Below, one piece after another: positions 27,085-36,936 of a stretch of 64,000 bases of DNA (within the stretch, counting starts at the first letter, position 1; every line of letters begins with the position of its first letter). The stretch is from Aquipseudomonas ullengensis. Its GTDB lineage: Bacteria; Pseudomonadota; Gammaproteobacteria; Pseudomonadales; Pseudomonadaceae. The DNA is taken from the NCBI RefSeq assembly GCF_014174475.1, contig NZ_JACJUD010000001.1, positions 558,001-622,000 on the forward strand, written 5' to 3'. The notes under the pieces were generated by a model, which did not search any database, was not told where the DNA came from, and worked only from the letters and a program-made list of their open reading frames with translations. Position numbers and translations under genes: made by a program.

Positions 27085-27764
27085 TAGATCAGCCTCAGGC
27101 TGTAGCCCAAGCCGCGATGGGTCTGGATCGGCTCGGACCCGCTGGCGACCTGGCGCAGCTTGGCGCGCAGGCTCTTGATGTGGCTGTCGATGTTGCGCTC
27201 GTAGCCGGCATCGGCGGCCACGCCGACGGCATCCAGCAGCTGCTCGCGGGAGAACACCCGCTCGGGCTGGCCGAGCAGAGTTTGCAGCAGGCGGAATTCG
27301 TGGCGGGTCAGGGCCAGCAGCTGGCCGTGGTAATGGATCTGCACACGCTCGGCATCCAGCTGAAACGGCCCGTGGACGGCCTCGACTGGAGCGACCGTAC
27401 GCGGCGCCATGCGCTTGAGGATGGCCTTGACCCGCGCCGCCACTTCACGCGGGCTGAACGGTTTGACCACGTAATCGTCGGCACCGATTTCCAGGCCCAC
27501 CACCCGGTCGATTTCGGCATCACGGGCGGTGAGGAAGATCACCGGCACCTCGGAGAAACGGCGCAGGCGCTTGCACGCCTCGAAGCCGCTGATATCGGGC
27601 AGGCCAACATCGAGGATCAGCAAATCAGCCGGGCTGCTCGCCTGCAGCGCCAGGGCGGCCTCGGCCAGTTGCAGCCAGGTGGTGGTGAAGCCCTCGGCCT
27701 GCAGGGCATAGACCAGGGTATCGGCGATCGCCGCTTCGTCTTCGACAATCAGGATGTGCGACAT
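27084..27764 (-). CDS. creB: Response regulator CreB
   Basis: 226 residues from ATG 27764 (MSHILIVEDEAAIADTLVY); the longer frame to 27824 has no ribosome site. Receiver domain (about 1-120) with acidic pocket ED near residues 8-9 and phospho-acceptor Asp52 (LLILDVGLPDISGFEA), Lys switch in VVKPFSPRE, and an OmpR-type winged helix at the C-terminus (LTRHEFRLLQTLL, RNIDSHIKSLRAKLRQ). Stop overlaps creC by one base. Activates creD and autoregulated regulon genes through direct-repeat boxes. Confidence 0.94.
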   Translation of the reverse strand: MSHILIVEDEAAIADTLVYALQAEGFTTTWLQLAEAALALQASSPADLLILDVGLPDISGFEACKRLRRFSEVPVIFLTARDAEIDRVVGLEIGADDYVVKPFSPREVAARVKAILKRMAPRTVAPVEAVHGPFQLDAERVQIHYHGQLLALTRHEFRLLQTLLGQPERVFSREQLLDAVGVAADAGYERNIDSHIKSLRAKLRQVASGSEPIQTHRGLGYSLRLI

Positions 27765-27824
27765 GGCGTCCGTGCGGGCAGGGGCTGATGGCGGCACGGT
27801 GCCGCAGCGCAGCGTGGGCGTCAA

Positions 27825-29072
27825 TCAGTCGAACAGCGAGCCCTTGCCGACGGCGATGCCGGACCAGAGTTCCTCGATATTCTTGAAGCCCCAATCCTCG
27901 GCGGATTCGCGGCCGACGATCTTGTCGCGCCCGACCAGCTTGGCCAGGTCGATGACTTCCTGGGCAATCGGCACTTTCGAGCGGGCGGAGAAGAACACCT
28001 TGACCTTGGGCGTGAGCAGCGACTTCTCATGCTGTTCGAGGATCACCCCCAAGCGCCCGCTTTCCAGGCGCACCAGGGCGCCCACCGGGTAGATGCCCAC
28101 CGATTTGACGAAGGCCTGGAACAGGCGCGGGTCGAAGTGGCCTGGCCACTCGGCCATCTTGCGAATCGCCTCGGCCGGGTCCCAGCCGCTTTTGTACGGG
28201 CGTTCGGAGGTGATCGCGTCGTACACGTCGCAGATCGCGCCCATGCGCGCGAACAGGCTGATCTGCTCGCCGGCCAGGCGATGCGGGTAGCCGGAGCCGT
28301 CGAACTTCTCGTGGTGGTGCAGGCACACGTCGAGCACCAGCGCGCTGACCTGGCGGGTGTCGATCAGCATGCGCGAGCCGGCTTCGGGGTGGCTGCGCAT
28401 GGTGCCGAATTCGGCGTCGGTGAGCTTGCCCGGCTTGTTCAGGATGGCATCGGGAATCGCCATCTTGCCGATGTCGTGCAGCAGGCCGGCCAGCCCGGCT
28501 TCACGCACCTGCTCCTCGGTCAGCTCGAGCTGGCGAGCCAGGGCGATCATCAGCGCGCACACGGCCACCGAGTGCATGTAGGTGTATTCGTCGGAGGTCT
28601 TCAGGCGCGCCAGACTGATCAGCGCGTTGGGATTGCGCAGCACCGAGTTGGAGATTTCCTCGACCAGTTCGGCGGCATGCGCCAGCTCGACGGCCTGGCC
28701 CATGCGCACGTCGCTGAACATCTCGACGATGGCCGCCTTGGAGCGGGCGCAGAGCTTGAGTGCGCGCTGCACCTCCTGGTCGAGGGGGACGCGGGCCTGC
28801 GGGGCCTTTGTGCTGTCGGCCGCGAGCAGGCGTGCCTGGGCTTCGGCTTCCACCTCCTCGACGGTCTGGCTGACCTGGCCGGGCGCGACGTCGACGCCCT
28901 TGCCGACGTCGATCCACACCTCGCGCAGTTCGCTGGCATGGATGCGCAGCAAATCGCGCTCGCTTTCGAGCAGGAAGCGTCCCTTCCAGAAGGGGTGGTC
29001 CATCCATGAGCCGCAGAATTCGTGAATGTACATACCGAGGCACAGCTCGGAGACCGCAATACGCTTCAGCAC
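27825..29072 (-). CDS. HD-GYP domain cyclic-di-GMP phosphodiesterase with DUF3391
   Basis: 415 residues. The N-terminal DUF3391 (residues 1-80, ELCLGMYIHEFCGSWMDHPFW) leads to a helical linker and an HD-GYP domain with His167, HD at 199-200 (LLHDIGKMAIPD), and HHHEKFDGSGYP at 252-263. All metal ligands appear intact, so degradation of cyclic di-GMP is expected (family knowledge). It ends 60 bases before the creB start and reads the same way, but the two are not clearly one operon. A likely role is in the motile/sessile switch. Confidence 0.93.
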   Translation of the reverse strand: MLKRIAVSELCLGMYIHEFCGSWMDHPFWKGRFLLESERDLLRIHASELREVWIDVGKGVDVAPGQVSQTVEEVEAEAQARLLAADSTKAPQARVPLDQEVQRALKLCARSKAAIVEMFSDVRMGQAVELAHAAELVEEISNSVLRNPNALISLARLKTSDEYTYMHSVAVCALMIALARQLELTEEQVREAGLAGLLHDIGKMAIPDAILNKPGKLTDAEFGTMRSHPEAGSRMLIDTRQVSALVLDVCLHHHEKFDGSGYPHRLAGEQISLFARMGAICDVYDAITSERPYKSGWDPAEAIRKMAEWPGHFDPRLFQAFVKSVGIYPVGALVRLESGRLGVILEQHEKSLLTPKVKVFFSARSKVPIAQEVIDLAKLVGRDKIVGRESAEDWGFKNIEELWSGIAVGKGSLFD

Positions 29073-29246
29073 GATAAGAGCCAGCCGCCAGGGAACGCGA
29101 TGAAATGGGGTGAGCCATCATAGGCGATGAGCATGGGCACCGGCACATTGACATCAGTCAATGCCGCGATGGATAGCCTGGATGAATGCGCTGGACGGAC
29201 GAGCGGTTATGATGGCGCCTCCCCCGATAGGCGACTGGGACTTGCC

Positions 29247-30134
29247 ATGCGACGACTGCTGACCGCCAGCTGCGTGACCCTGCTGCTCCTGCTCAACACC
29301 CTGATCCTGATCGGCCCCTTGCTGCTGATCGCCCTGCTCAAGCTGGTGCTGCCCGGCCAGCGCCTGCGCACCCTGTGCTCGCGCGGGGTGATGTGGGTGG
29401 CCGAGACCTGGGCCGAGATCGACAAGGCGATCTTCGCCCTGCTCACCCCGACGGTCTGGGATATCCGCGGCGGCGAAGGCCTGCGCCGCGAGCGCTCCTA
29501 CCTGGTGGTGAGCAACCACCAGTCCTGGGTGGATATCCCGGCGCTGGTGCAGGCGTTCAACCGCAAGACGCCCTACTTCAAGTTCTTCCTCAAGCGCGAG
29601 CTGATCTGGGTGCCGTTCCTCGGCCTGGCCTTCTGGGCCCTCGACTACCCCTTCATGAAGCGCTACTCCAAGGCCTACCTGGCCAGGCACCCGCAGATGC
29701 AGGGCAAGGACCTGGAGATCACCAAAGCCGCCTGCGAGCGCTTCAAGGCGCTGCCGGTGACCGTGGTCAACTACCTCGAAGGCACCCGCTGTACCCCGGC
29801 CAAGCAGGCCCGGCAGGGCTCGCCCTACCAGCACCTGCTCAAGCCCAAGGCCGGCGGCGTGGCCTTCACCCTGGCCGCGCTGGGCCCGCAACTGGATGCC
29901 CTGCTGGACGTCACGGTGGTCTACCCGGGCAACCGCCCGCCGGGCTTCTGGGCGCTGCTCAGCGGCCAGGTGGACAAGGTCATCGTCGATATCCAGACCC
30001 GCGAGCTGGACCCGGCGCTGTGGGCCGGCGACTACCAGCGCGACGCCGAATTCCGCCAGTTGGTGCAGGGCTGGGTCAGCGACCTGTGGCAAACCAAGGA
30101 CGCGCGCATCGCCGAGCTGAAACAGCAGGCCTAG
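29247..30134 (+). CDS. Lysophospholipid acyltransferase family protein (YihG-like)
   Basis: 295 residues. The ATG at 29247 opens into a membrane helix (TLLLLLNTLILIGPLLLIAL), whereas the frame to 29127 lies in poor context. Acyltransferase motifs are NHQSWVD (H91, D96, the HX4D catalytic pair) and LEGTRCTPAK. It is larger than PlsC and lacks the lyso-PA-type signature, matching YihG/yhiR-type membrane acyltransferases of unknown acceptor. It is a single gene, convergent with torT. Confidence 0.9.
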   Translation: MRRLLTASCVTLLLLLNTLILIGPLLLIALLKLVLPGQRLRTLCSRGVMWVAETWAEIDKAIFALLTPTVWDIRGGEGLRRERSYLVVSNHQSWVDIPALVQAFNRKTPYFKFFLKRELIWVPFLGLAFWALDYPFMKRYSKAYLARHPQMQGKDLEITKAACERFKALPVTVVNYLEGTRCTPAKQARQGSPYQHLLKPKAGGVAFTLAALGPQLDALLDVTVVYPGNRPPGFWALLSGQVDKVIVDIQTRELDPALWAGDYQRDAEFRQLVQGWVSDLWQTKDARIAELKQQA

Positions 30135-30140
30135 ACAGCG

Positions 30141-31172
30141 CTACTGCGGCATATCGCGGCGGATCATCCAGTGCCCTTCCGGCGGCATCAGCCGGCTGAT
30201 ATCGAACGCCTCCAGGCCACGCTGATCGAGCATTACGATCAGCGGCCTGACCAGCGCGGGATGCGGCTTGCCCTCCAGTACGCGCACCGCCAGGTCGATG
30301 GCGATGCGTGCCTGCAGCACCGGCGAGTCAGTGGGCGCGGCCAGGATGAAACCGTCGCGGATCTGCTCGAGGATGCGCTCGGTGGTATAGGTCGCCAGCA
30401 CCTGGGTGCGGTACTGGTTGCCGGAGGTCCGCACCAGTTGCGCGGCGAAGCCGGCGGCCTCGGCATTGCCCAGCAGGTAGTCGACCTCGCCATGCTCGTT
30501 CAGCAGGCGGCGCACCAGTTGCGCCTGGCTGGCGCGATCCACCGGCGCATAGCCGCCGTGATAGAGCGTCACCGGCTGGCCCTGCAACGCCTGCCGCAGG
30601 CCGTTCTCGCCGTCCATCACCCAGCCGGCGCCCTGCGGCCCCGGCAGCCAGCCGATGCTGAACGGGCCGGCCTCACGGCTGCCTTCGATATAGGCCAGAA
30701 TCTCGCGGACCATATCGGCGAAGTCTATTTGCGAGCGGGCGCTGACCCCCGGGCAGTCCAGGCGGTTGACCAGGTCGATGACCGGCTTGCCCTGGCCATG
30801 CAGTTCGGCGATCTGCGGGCACAGGTCGTCGGTGTTGATCGAGGCGATCACATAGGCATCGGCATCCTCCGCGCGGCAGGCCTGCAGCTGGGCGATCTGC
30901 ACCTGCGGGTTCTCGTAGCCGCCGGCCTCGTAGATGCCCAGGCGCACACCCTGGCGCGCGGCCTCGCCATCCAGGCCCCAGGCCACGCCCCACCAGTAGC
31001 GGTCCTTGCCATGGGGCAGCAGGGCACAGATGCGCCAGGGCTGCGCTGCGCGGGCCAGCGGCTGGTACTGCAGCAACTGACCGTCGGCCTGCACCTGTAC
31101 CGGGTACCAATCCGCCGTGGCGGCCAGGCTGGTCAGCCAGAGGCAGAGCAGCAGTCCCTTGAGCACGTGCAT
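30141..31172 (-). CDS. TorT-like periplasmic sensor/binding protein
   Basis: 343 residues. A signal peptide (VLKGLLLCLWLTSLAATA) is followed by a periplasmic type-I binding fold related to ribose-binding proteins, with the sequence pattern of TorT (WRICALLPHGKDRYWWGVAW, ASINTDDL). TorT hands trimethylamine-N-oxide information to TorS in tor-bearing bacteria. Here no torS/torR or torCAD is adjacent, so it is an orphan that may cooperate with a kinase elsewhere. It ends 6 bases from the convergent acyltransferase gene stop. Confidence 0.82.
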   Translation of the reverse strand: MHVLKGLLLCLWLTSLAATADWYPVQVQADGQLLQYQPLARAAQPWRICALLPHGKDRYWWGVAWGLDGEAARQGVRLGIYEAGGYENPQVQIAQLQACRAEDADAYVIASINTDDLCPQIAELHGQGKPVIDLVNRLDCPGVSARSQIDFADMVREILAYIEGSREAGPFSIGWLPGPQGAGWVMDGENGLRQALQGQPVTLYHGGYAPVDRASQAQLVRRLLNEHGEVDYLLGNAEAAGFAAQLVRTSGNQYRTQVLATYTTERILEQIRDGFILAAPTDSPVLQARIAIDLAVRVLEGKPHPALVRPLIVMLDQRGLEAFDISRLMPPEGHWMIRRDMPQ

Positions 31173-31303
31173 CGATAGTGGCCTTAGCCTTGGGCAGTGG
31201 AGTGGTCTGCCCTGCAGCTTAGGCGCTGGCGGTCGATTTTCCCACGGGGGCGAACGGCCACGCCTGATACAATCCGCGCCATTCCTACTTGCAGGTCACC
31301 ACC

Positions 31304-32680
<1,377 letters not shown>

Positions 32681-32795
32681 TCCGCGCGTCATGCCTTAAC
32701 CCCCGCACGTCCACTCGACCTGCACCGCGCGGACAGAACGCGCACCCAAAGGACAGATCGCGCTGCGATTTCGCAACAACCCAGACGTGTAATAT

Positions 32796-32807
32796 TCGTG
32801 TACACGA
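32796..32807. promoter_or_regulatory. 12-base palindrome at the phosphatase-autotransporter promoter
   Basis: Perfect palindrome TCGTGTACACGA directly after a plausible -10 element TAATAT (32789-32794), a typical place for a repressor operator. No known consensus was matched. Confidence 0.45.
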
Positions 32808-32818
32808 CACGGCAGATA

Positions 32819-32849
32819 GTGGCCCCGCCAACACACTTGAAGGGGCCAC
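32819..32849 (+). promoter_or_regulatory. Hairpin covering the ribosome binding site of the phosphatase-autotransporter gene
   Basis: Perfect stem GTGGCCCC/GGGGCCAC whose 3' arm contains the AAGGGG Shine-Dalgarno, 4 bases before the GTG start at 32853. It could lower or regulate translation, for instance by temperature. Confidence 0.5.
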
Positions 32850-32852
32850 ACC

Positions 32853-34775
32853 GTGTTCCACCGCGTTCTCTATTCGCTCTCTGTTCTCAGCCTGTCCATC
32901 GCCTCCGCCCATGCGGCGCAAACCTACAGCCTGGACACCCCACGGCTGACCGGCATCGACAACTTCCGCGACCTTGCCGGCACCACCAGCGCCTACACCA
33001 CCGCCAATGACGGCGTCATGCGTGCCGGGGTGTTCTATCGCTCCAACGCACTGACGCCCACGGCATCCGACCTGAGCCTCCTGAACAACCTGGGCATCAG
33101 CCATGTCTACGACCTGCGCACCCCCAGCGAAATCGCCGGCACACCGGACACCCTGCCCACCGGCGCGGCCTACCAGAACATCGACATCATCGGCAGCGCC
33201 ACCTCCGGCGCCAACATCACGTCCATCTCCTTCACCAGCGCCGCCCAGGCCATCGCCATGATGGAGCAGACCAACCGCGCCTTCGTCAGCAACAGCGGCA
33301 TGCGCGGCCAGCTCGCCGCACTGTTCAATGAACTGGCCGCCGCCGATGGCGCCGCCCTGTTCCACTGCACCGCCGGCAAGGACCGCACCGGCTGGACCGC
33401 CGCCGTGCTGCAGAGCATCGCCGGGGTGGACAGCGCCACCATCATGGACAACTACCTGGCGACCAACGACTACACCGCCGCCCGCGTCGCCGCCACCCTG
33501 GCCGCGCTGCCGGCGAGCTATGCGACGATCTACGCGCCCCTGCTCGGCGTGCAGGCCAGCTACCTGCAGGCCGGCCTGGACGAAGTGGTGGCGCAGTACG
33601 GCAGCATGGACAACTACCTCAAGGAAGGCCTGGGCCTGTCCCAGGAAACCCTCTACGTGCTACGCGGCAAGATGGTCTATTACAGCAGCCTGCCGCAAAC
33701 CGCCGGCCTGCAAGGCAACGCCGCGGCCGGTGCGCAACTGCTGACCCAGCTGCAGAACAGCAGCCTCTCGGGCGACTACAGCGCCTACAACTACTACCTG
33801 CAGTCGGCCATCGACGCCGGCACCCTCGGCGGCGTGGAGTCCACCATTGGCGGCCAGGTACATGCCGACAGCGCCAGCTACCTGCTGCGCCAGGACGCCA
33901 TGATCGAGAAGGCAGCCGCCCCCTACACCAGCGGTATCGAGCTGAAAGCCGGGCAAAGCCGGCTGTGGATGACCGCCCTGGCCGGCTACCAGGGCAACGA
34001 CGGCTCTGCCGAGGCGGCCAGCAGTAACGAACACACCCAGGGCAGCATGATCGGCCTGACCCAGCGCTTCTCCGAGCAGCTCAGCGGCCACGCCGGTTTC
34101 GGCTACAGCCGGGGTAGCGTCGGCGCAGCCAGCGGCGAGGCGGACACCGACCTGACCTTCCTTCGTGTCGGCGCCCGCTACGCCCCGGGCAGCCTGACAC
34201 ACGGCCTGTTCGCGGACGCCAGCCTCAGCGCCGGCTGGGTCGACTACGACAGCCAGCGCGAGCTCGGTGGCGGCCTGGGCAAGGCCAAGGGCAACACCGA
34301 CGGCACGCTCGGCGGGGCCAGCCTGGCCCTGGGTTACCGTATGCCCATGCACGGCGTGATCCTGGAGCCGAGCCTGGGCGTACGCGTCAGCCACCTGAGC
34401 CTGGACGGCTTCCAGGAAAAAGGCAGCGACCTGGCCCTGGATGTCGACGACCTCCAGGAAACGCGCAGCAGCGCAGTAGCCAACCTCAAGGCCAGCTTCG
34501 CGCCGGTCGACCTGGCCGGCGGCTGGAAGATGGTTCCCGGGCTCGAATTCGGCTACGACCATGCCCTGGATGGCTATGACGTCGACAGCCAAGGCCGCCT
34601 GCTGGGCCTGGAGATTACCCAGCGTGCCGCCTTCGACGACCGTGACCAGTTCAGCGGGGCGTTCAATCTCAACGCCAGCCTGGGCGAGCTGAGCCTGGGC
34701 GCGGCAGTCGGCGCCATCGGCAGCAGCAACAGCCACGGGGTCAGCGGCAGCCTCAAGGCCAGCTATCAGTTCTGA
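32853..34775 (+). CDS. Protein-tyrosine-phosphatase domain fused to an autotransporter beta-barrel
   Basis: 640 residues from a GTG. Signal peptide (VLSLSIASAHA), then a tyrosine-phosphatase domain (about 22-265) with the P-loop HCTAGKDRTG (Cys172, Arg178, CX5R complete) and the general-acid-region NFRDLAG of the Y_phosphatase3 family. After a linker (about 265-370) comes an autotransporter barrel (about 370-640) with alternating strands (GQSRLWMTALAGYQGND) and the C-terminal ...LKASYQF with terminal Phe. The phosphatase would thus be displayed on or released from the cell surface. It is a single gene with its own terminator, convergent with an AraC regulator. Confident of both domains; target is unknown. 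Confidence 0.92.
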   Translation: MFHRVLYSLSVLSLSIASAHAAQTYSLDTPRLTGIDNFRDLAGTTSAYTTANDGVMRAGVFYRSNALTPTASDLSLLNNLGISHVYDLRTPSEIAGTPDTLPTGAAYQNIDIIGSATSGANITSISFTSAAQAIAMMEQTNRAFVSNSGMRGQLAALFNELAAADGAALFHCTAGKDRTGWTAAVLQSIAGVDSATIMDNYLATNDYTAARVAATLAALPASYATIYAPLLGVQASYLQAGLDEVVAQYGSMDNYLKEGLGLSQETLYVLRGKMVYYSSLPQTAGLQGNAAAGAQLLTQLQNSSLSGDYSAYNYYLQSAIDAGTLGGVESTIGGQVHADSASYLLRQDAMIEKAAAPYTSGIELKAGQSRLWMTALAGYQGNDGSAEAASSNEHTQGSMIGLTQRFSEQLSGHAGFGYSRGSVGAASGEADTDLTFLRVGARYAPGSLTHGLFADASLSAGWVDYDSQRELGGGLGKAKGNTDGTLGGASLALGYRMPMHGVILEPSLGVRVSHLSLDGFQEKGSDLALDVDDLQETRSSAVANLKASFAPVDLAGGWKMVPGLEFGYDHALDGYDVDSQGRLLGLEITQRAAFDDRDQFSGAFNLNASLGELSLGAAVGAIGSSNSHGVSGSLKASYQF

Positions 34776-34787
34776 TTGCGCAGTATT

Positions 34788-34835
34788 GCCCTCACCCGGT
34801 CTGGCGTGACTCACGGCGGCCGGGTGAGGGCTTTT
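34788..34835 (+). terminator. Intrinsic terminator of the phosphatase-autotransporter gene
   Basis: Twelve-base-pair stem GCCCTCACCCGG/CCGGGTGAGGGC around a 20-base loop, followed by TTTT. Confidence 0.85.
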
Positions 34836-34845
34836 GCGTCAGCGC

Positions 34846-35832
34846 TTAACGGGCCGCCAGGCCCTTTCTGAGATCCGCCGGGCTCACCCCGAAAGCACTC
34901 TGGAAGTACTGACAGAACCGCCCGACATTGGTGAAGCCGAGCCCCAGGGATACTTCGCTGACCGACGGCGAAACCTCCTGCTGCAGAACCTCATAAGCCC
35001 GTTGCAGGCGAACCTGGCGCTGGTAGGCCGCAATCGATGTGCCGACGAAACGGCGGAAGCCTTCCTGCAGCGCCCGCAGGCTGACATTCGTCAGCGCCGC
35101 CAGTTCGCTGCCGCTGACCGGCATGCCGGGGTGCTCCTGCAGGTACTCCATGGCCAGTTTCACATGGCGCGGCGCAATCAGCGGGGCGGGGCGCTTGAGC
35201 GCCTCACTGTAGTTGTGCGGCCAGCCCTCCAGCACGGCATCGACCAGCATCTCCTGCAGGCGCGCCGGCATCAGGCTACTGCCCAGCAGCAGCGCGTCGA
35301 ACTCCCCGCCGGTGGCCATCCCGACAACGGCCTTGATGCCCTGACAGGCCTCGACACTCAGGTCCACCACCGGTTGGAAACGCACCTTGTGCAGCACCGG
35401 GCGCTCCAGCAACACCGCCAGGCGCCGGGCAAAAATCGAGCGGCGCACCGAGAGGCCGTACTGCGCGTGACCGTCGATGAAGCCCACCGAACGTACCGAG
35501 GCCTTTTCTATCGCCAGGCCGAGCCGGGGTCGCCCCACGGTTTCGCCAGACTGCTCGAAGACCACCTTGCCGGCGGTGGGGAAGACGAAGGTTATTTCAT
35601 CGTCCTGCTCCGGCAACTCGGTGCGCAGGTCACCTTGAAAGCTCAGTGAGCGAAAGCTGACGCCCTCGTAGCGGCCATAGACGCCGGCGATGACTATCGG
35701 CTTTTCCGGCCGCGCAAACCCGGAATAGAGGTTGCCGAACAGGCGGCTGAAGAGCGCGCCAAACTCATCGCAATTCAGGCTCTCGGCGCGGATCAGGAAC
35801 GGTTTGCGGGCGTTGCCGGTATCTATCTTCAT
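34846..35832 (-). CDS. AraC family transcriptional regulator
   Basis: 328 residues from ATG 35832 (MKIDTGNARKPFLIRAES); the upstream extension to 35907 is poor. An N-terminal AraC_binding_2-type domain (about 40-215) precedes the C-terminal double helix-turn-helix (about 225-328: SELAALTNVSLRALQEGFRR and GLGFTNVGRFCQYFQSAFGV). This class includes regulators of aromatic catabolism such as AntR/BenR-like proteins. The gene is convergent with the phosphatase-autotransporter and could control it, but no site supports this. Confidence 0.93.
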   Translation of the reverse strand: MKIDTGNARKPFLIRAESLNCDEFGALFSRLFGNLYSGFARPEKPIVIAGVYGRYEGVSFRSLSFQGDLRTELPEQDDEITFVFPTAGKVVFEQSGETVGRPRLGLAIEKASVRSVGFIDGHAQYGLSVRRSIFARRLAVLLERPVLHKVRFQPVVDLSVEACQGIKAVVGMATGGEFDALLLGSSLMPARLQEMLVDAVLEGWPHNYSEALKRPAPLIAPRHVKLAMEYLQEHPGMPVSGSELAALTNVSLRALQEGFRRFVGTSIAAYQRQVRLQRAYEVLQQEVSPSVSEVSLGLGFTNVGRFCQYFQSAFGVSPADLRKGLAAR

Positions 35833-35936
35833 GCATCTCGTCTGCGGCGCGCGGGCTCTGCCCACGGTTCGAGCCAGGCAGAGAAAGGGCCGACAACCTA
35901 GCAACATGAAGTTACAGATGTGTGATGACTGGCGGC

Positions 35937-36683
35937 CTACTCCTGCGCCTGCAAGCCGTGGCGCTGGTAGATCTGCGCGTAGGTGCCGTCGGCACGCATC
36001 TGCACGATGGCGCGGTTGAAGTCGTCGACGATCTGCTGGTGCCGGGGATGGCTGAGGCGCACCAGGATGTGCAGGCCGTTCTCGCTGAGCGGCTGGGGCA
36101 GGAATGTCAGTGAATCCTTCACCTCGGCCAGCTCGCGGTTGAGGTAGTGCTGCGCCACCAGCTCATCCTCCAGCGCCAGCTGCACCCGCCCGGCAGCCAG
36201 CATGCGTGCGCCCATGGCGAACTCCAGCACCGGAACCTTGCGCAGGCTGGCGTCCTGGTCGAACGCCTGGGAATAGCTGTAGCCGCGTACCACGGCGATA
36301 TCGTAGGGGCGCAGGTCGGCCAGCGATTGGTAGTCGATGGCCGTGCGACGGTGCTGCAGGAAGCGCACGCGATTGATCAGGTAAGGCGCGGAGAACTGGC
36401 CGAAGCGGGTCCGCTCCTCGCTGTACCAGGCGCTGACGACCAGGTCGTAGTCGCCCTGCTGCAAACCGTGCAGCACCCGCGCCCACGGCGCCTCGATGTA
36501 TTCGGTGGTGTAGCCGGCGCGTTGCAGGGCGGTGTTCACCAGGTCCACCGCCAGGCCGTTGTTGGGCAGGCGCTTGTCGGTGAACGGCGGCCAGGAGTCG
36601 GCACTCATGCGCACAAGCTCGGCATGCAGCGAACCACTCAGCAACAAAGCCGCCGTCAGCGCGATGATGTGCATTGCCTTCAT
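35937..36683 (-). CDS. Periplasmic solute-binding protein (polar amino-acid type), orphan
   Basis: 248 residues; ATG at 36683 gives a clean signal peptide (HIIALTAALLLSGSLHA). The type-II binding fold is recognised by ADSWPPFTDKRLPNNGLAVD, YDLVVSAWYSEER and the C-terminal DFNRAIVQMRADGTYAQIY. These are features of the PAAT family of ABC binding proteins, but no permease or ATPase gene is adjacent. Such orphans serve in sensing or share another transporter. Ligand unknown. Confidence 0.88.
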   Translation of the reverse strand: MKAMHIIALTAALLLSGSLHAELVRMSADSWPPFTDKRLPNNGLAVDLVNTALQRAGYTTEYIEAPWARVLHGLQQGDYDLVVSAWYSEERTRFGQFSAPYLINRVRFLQHRRTAIDYQSLADLRPYDIAVVRGYSYSQAFDQDASLRKVPVLEFAMGARMLAAGRVQLALEDELVAQHYLNRELAEVKDSLTFLPQPLSENGLHILVRLSHPRHQQIVDDFNRAIVQMRADGTYAQIYQRHGLQAQE

Positions 36684-36936
36684 TGCGACGTCCACTGCAA
36701 GAGGAACCCTCCCAAGACTAGTCAGCTTGCACGGATTTCTCCCGACCGCCCAGCCGCCCTGCGCGCACTCGATCACACGGTATGACGGTCAGCATTGCAC
36801 GGTGCGGCAGCGAGCAGCTCTGCAGAATGTGCAAGGTTGAACAAAAGGTCAGCAAAATCGTGTCTTGGCCGGCCATTGCGCCGTCTTCTGCGGCACACTT
36901 GTCCAACTTTCCTGCCTGGCGGCTAGTCTTTCGCCC

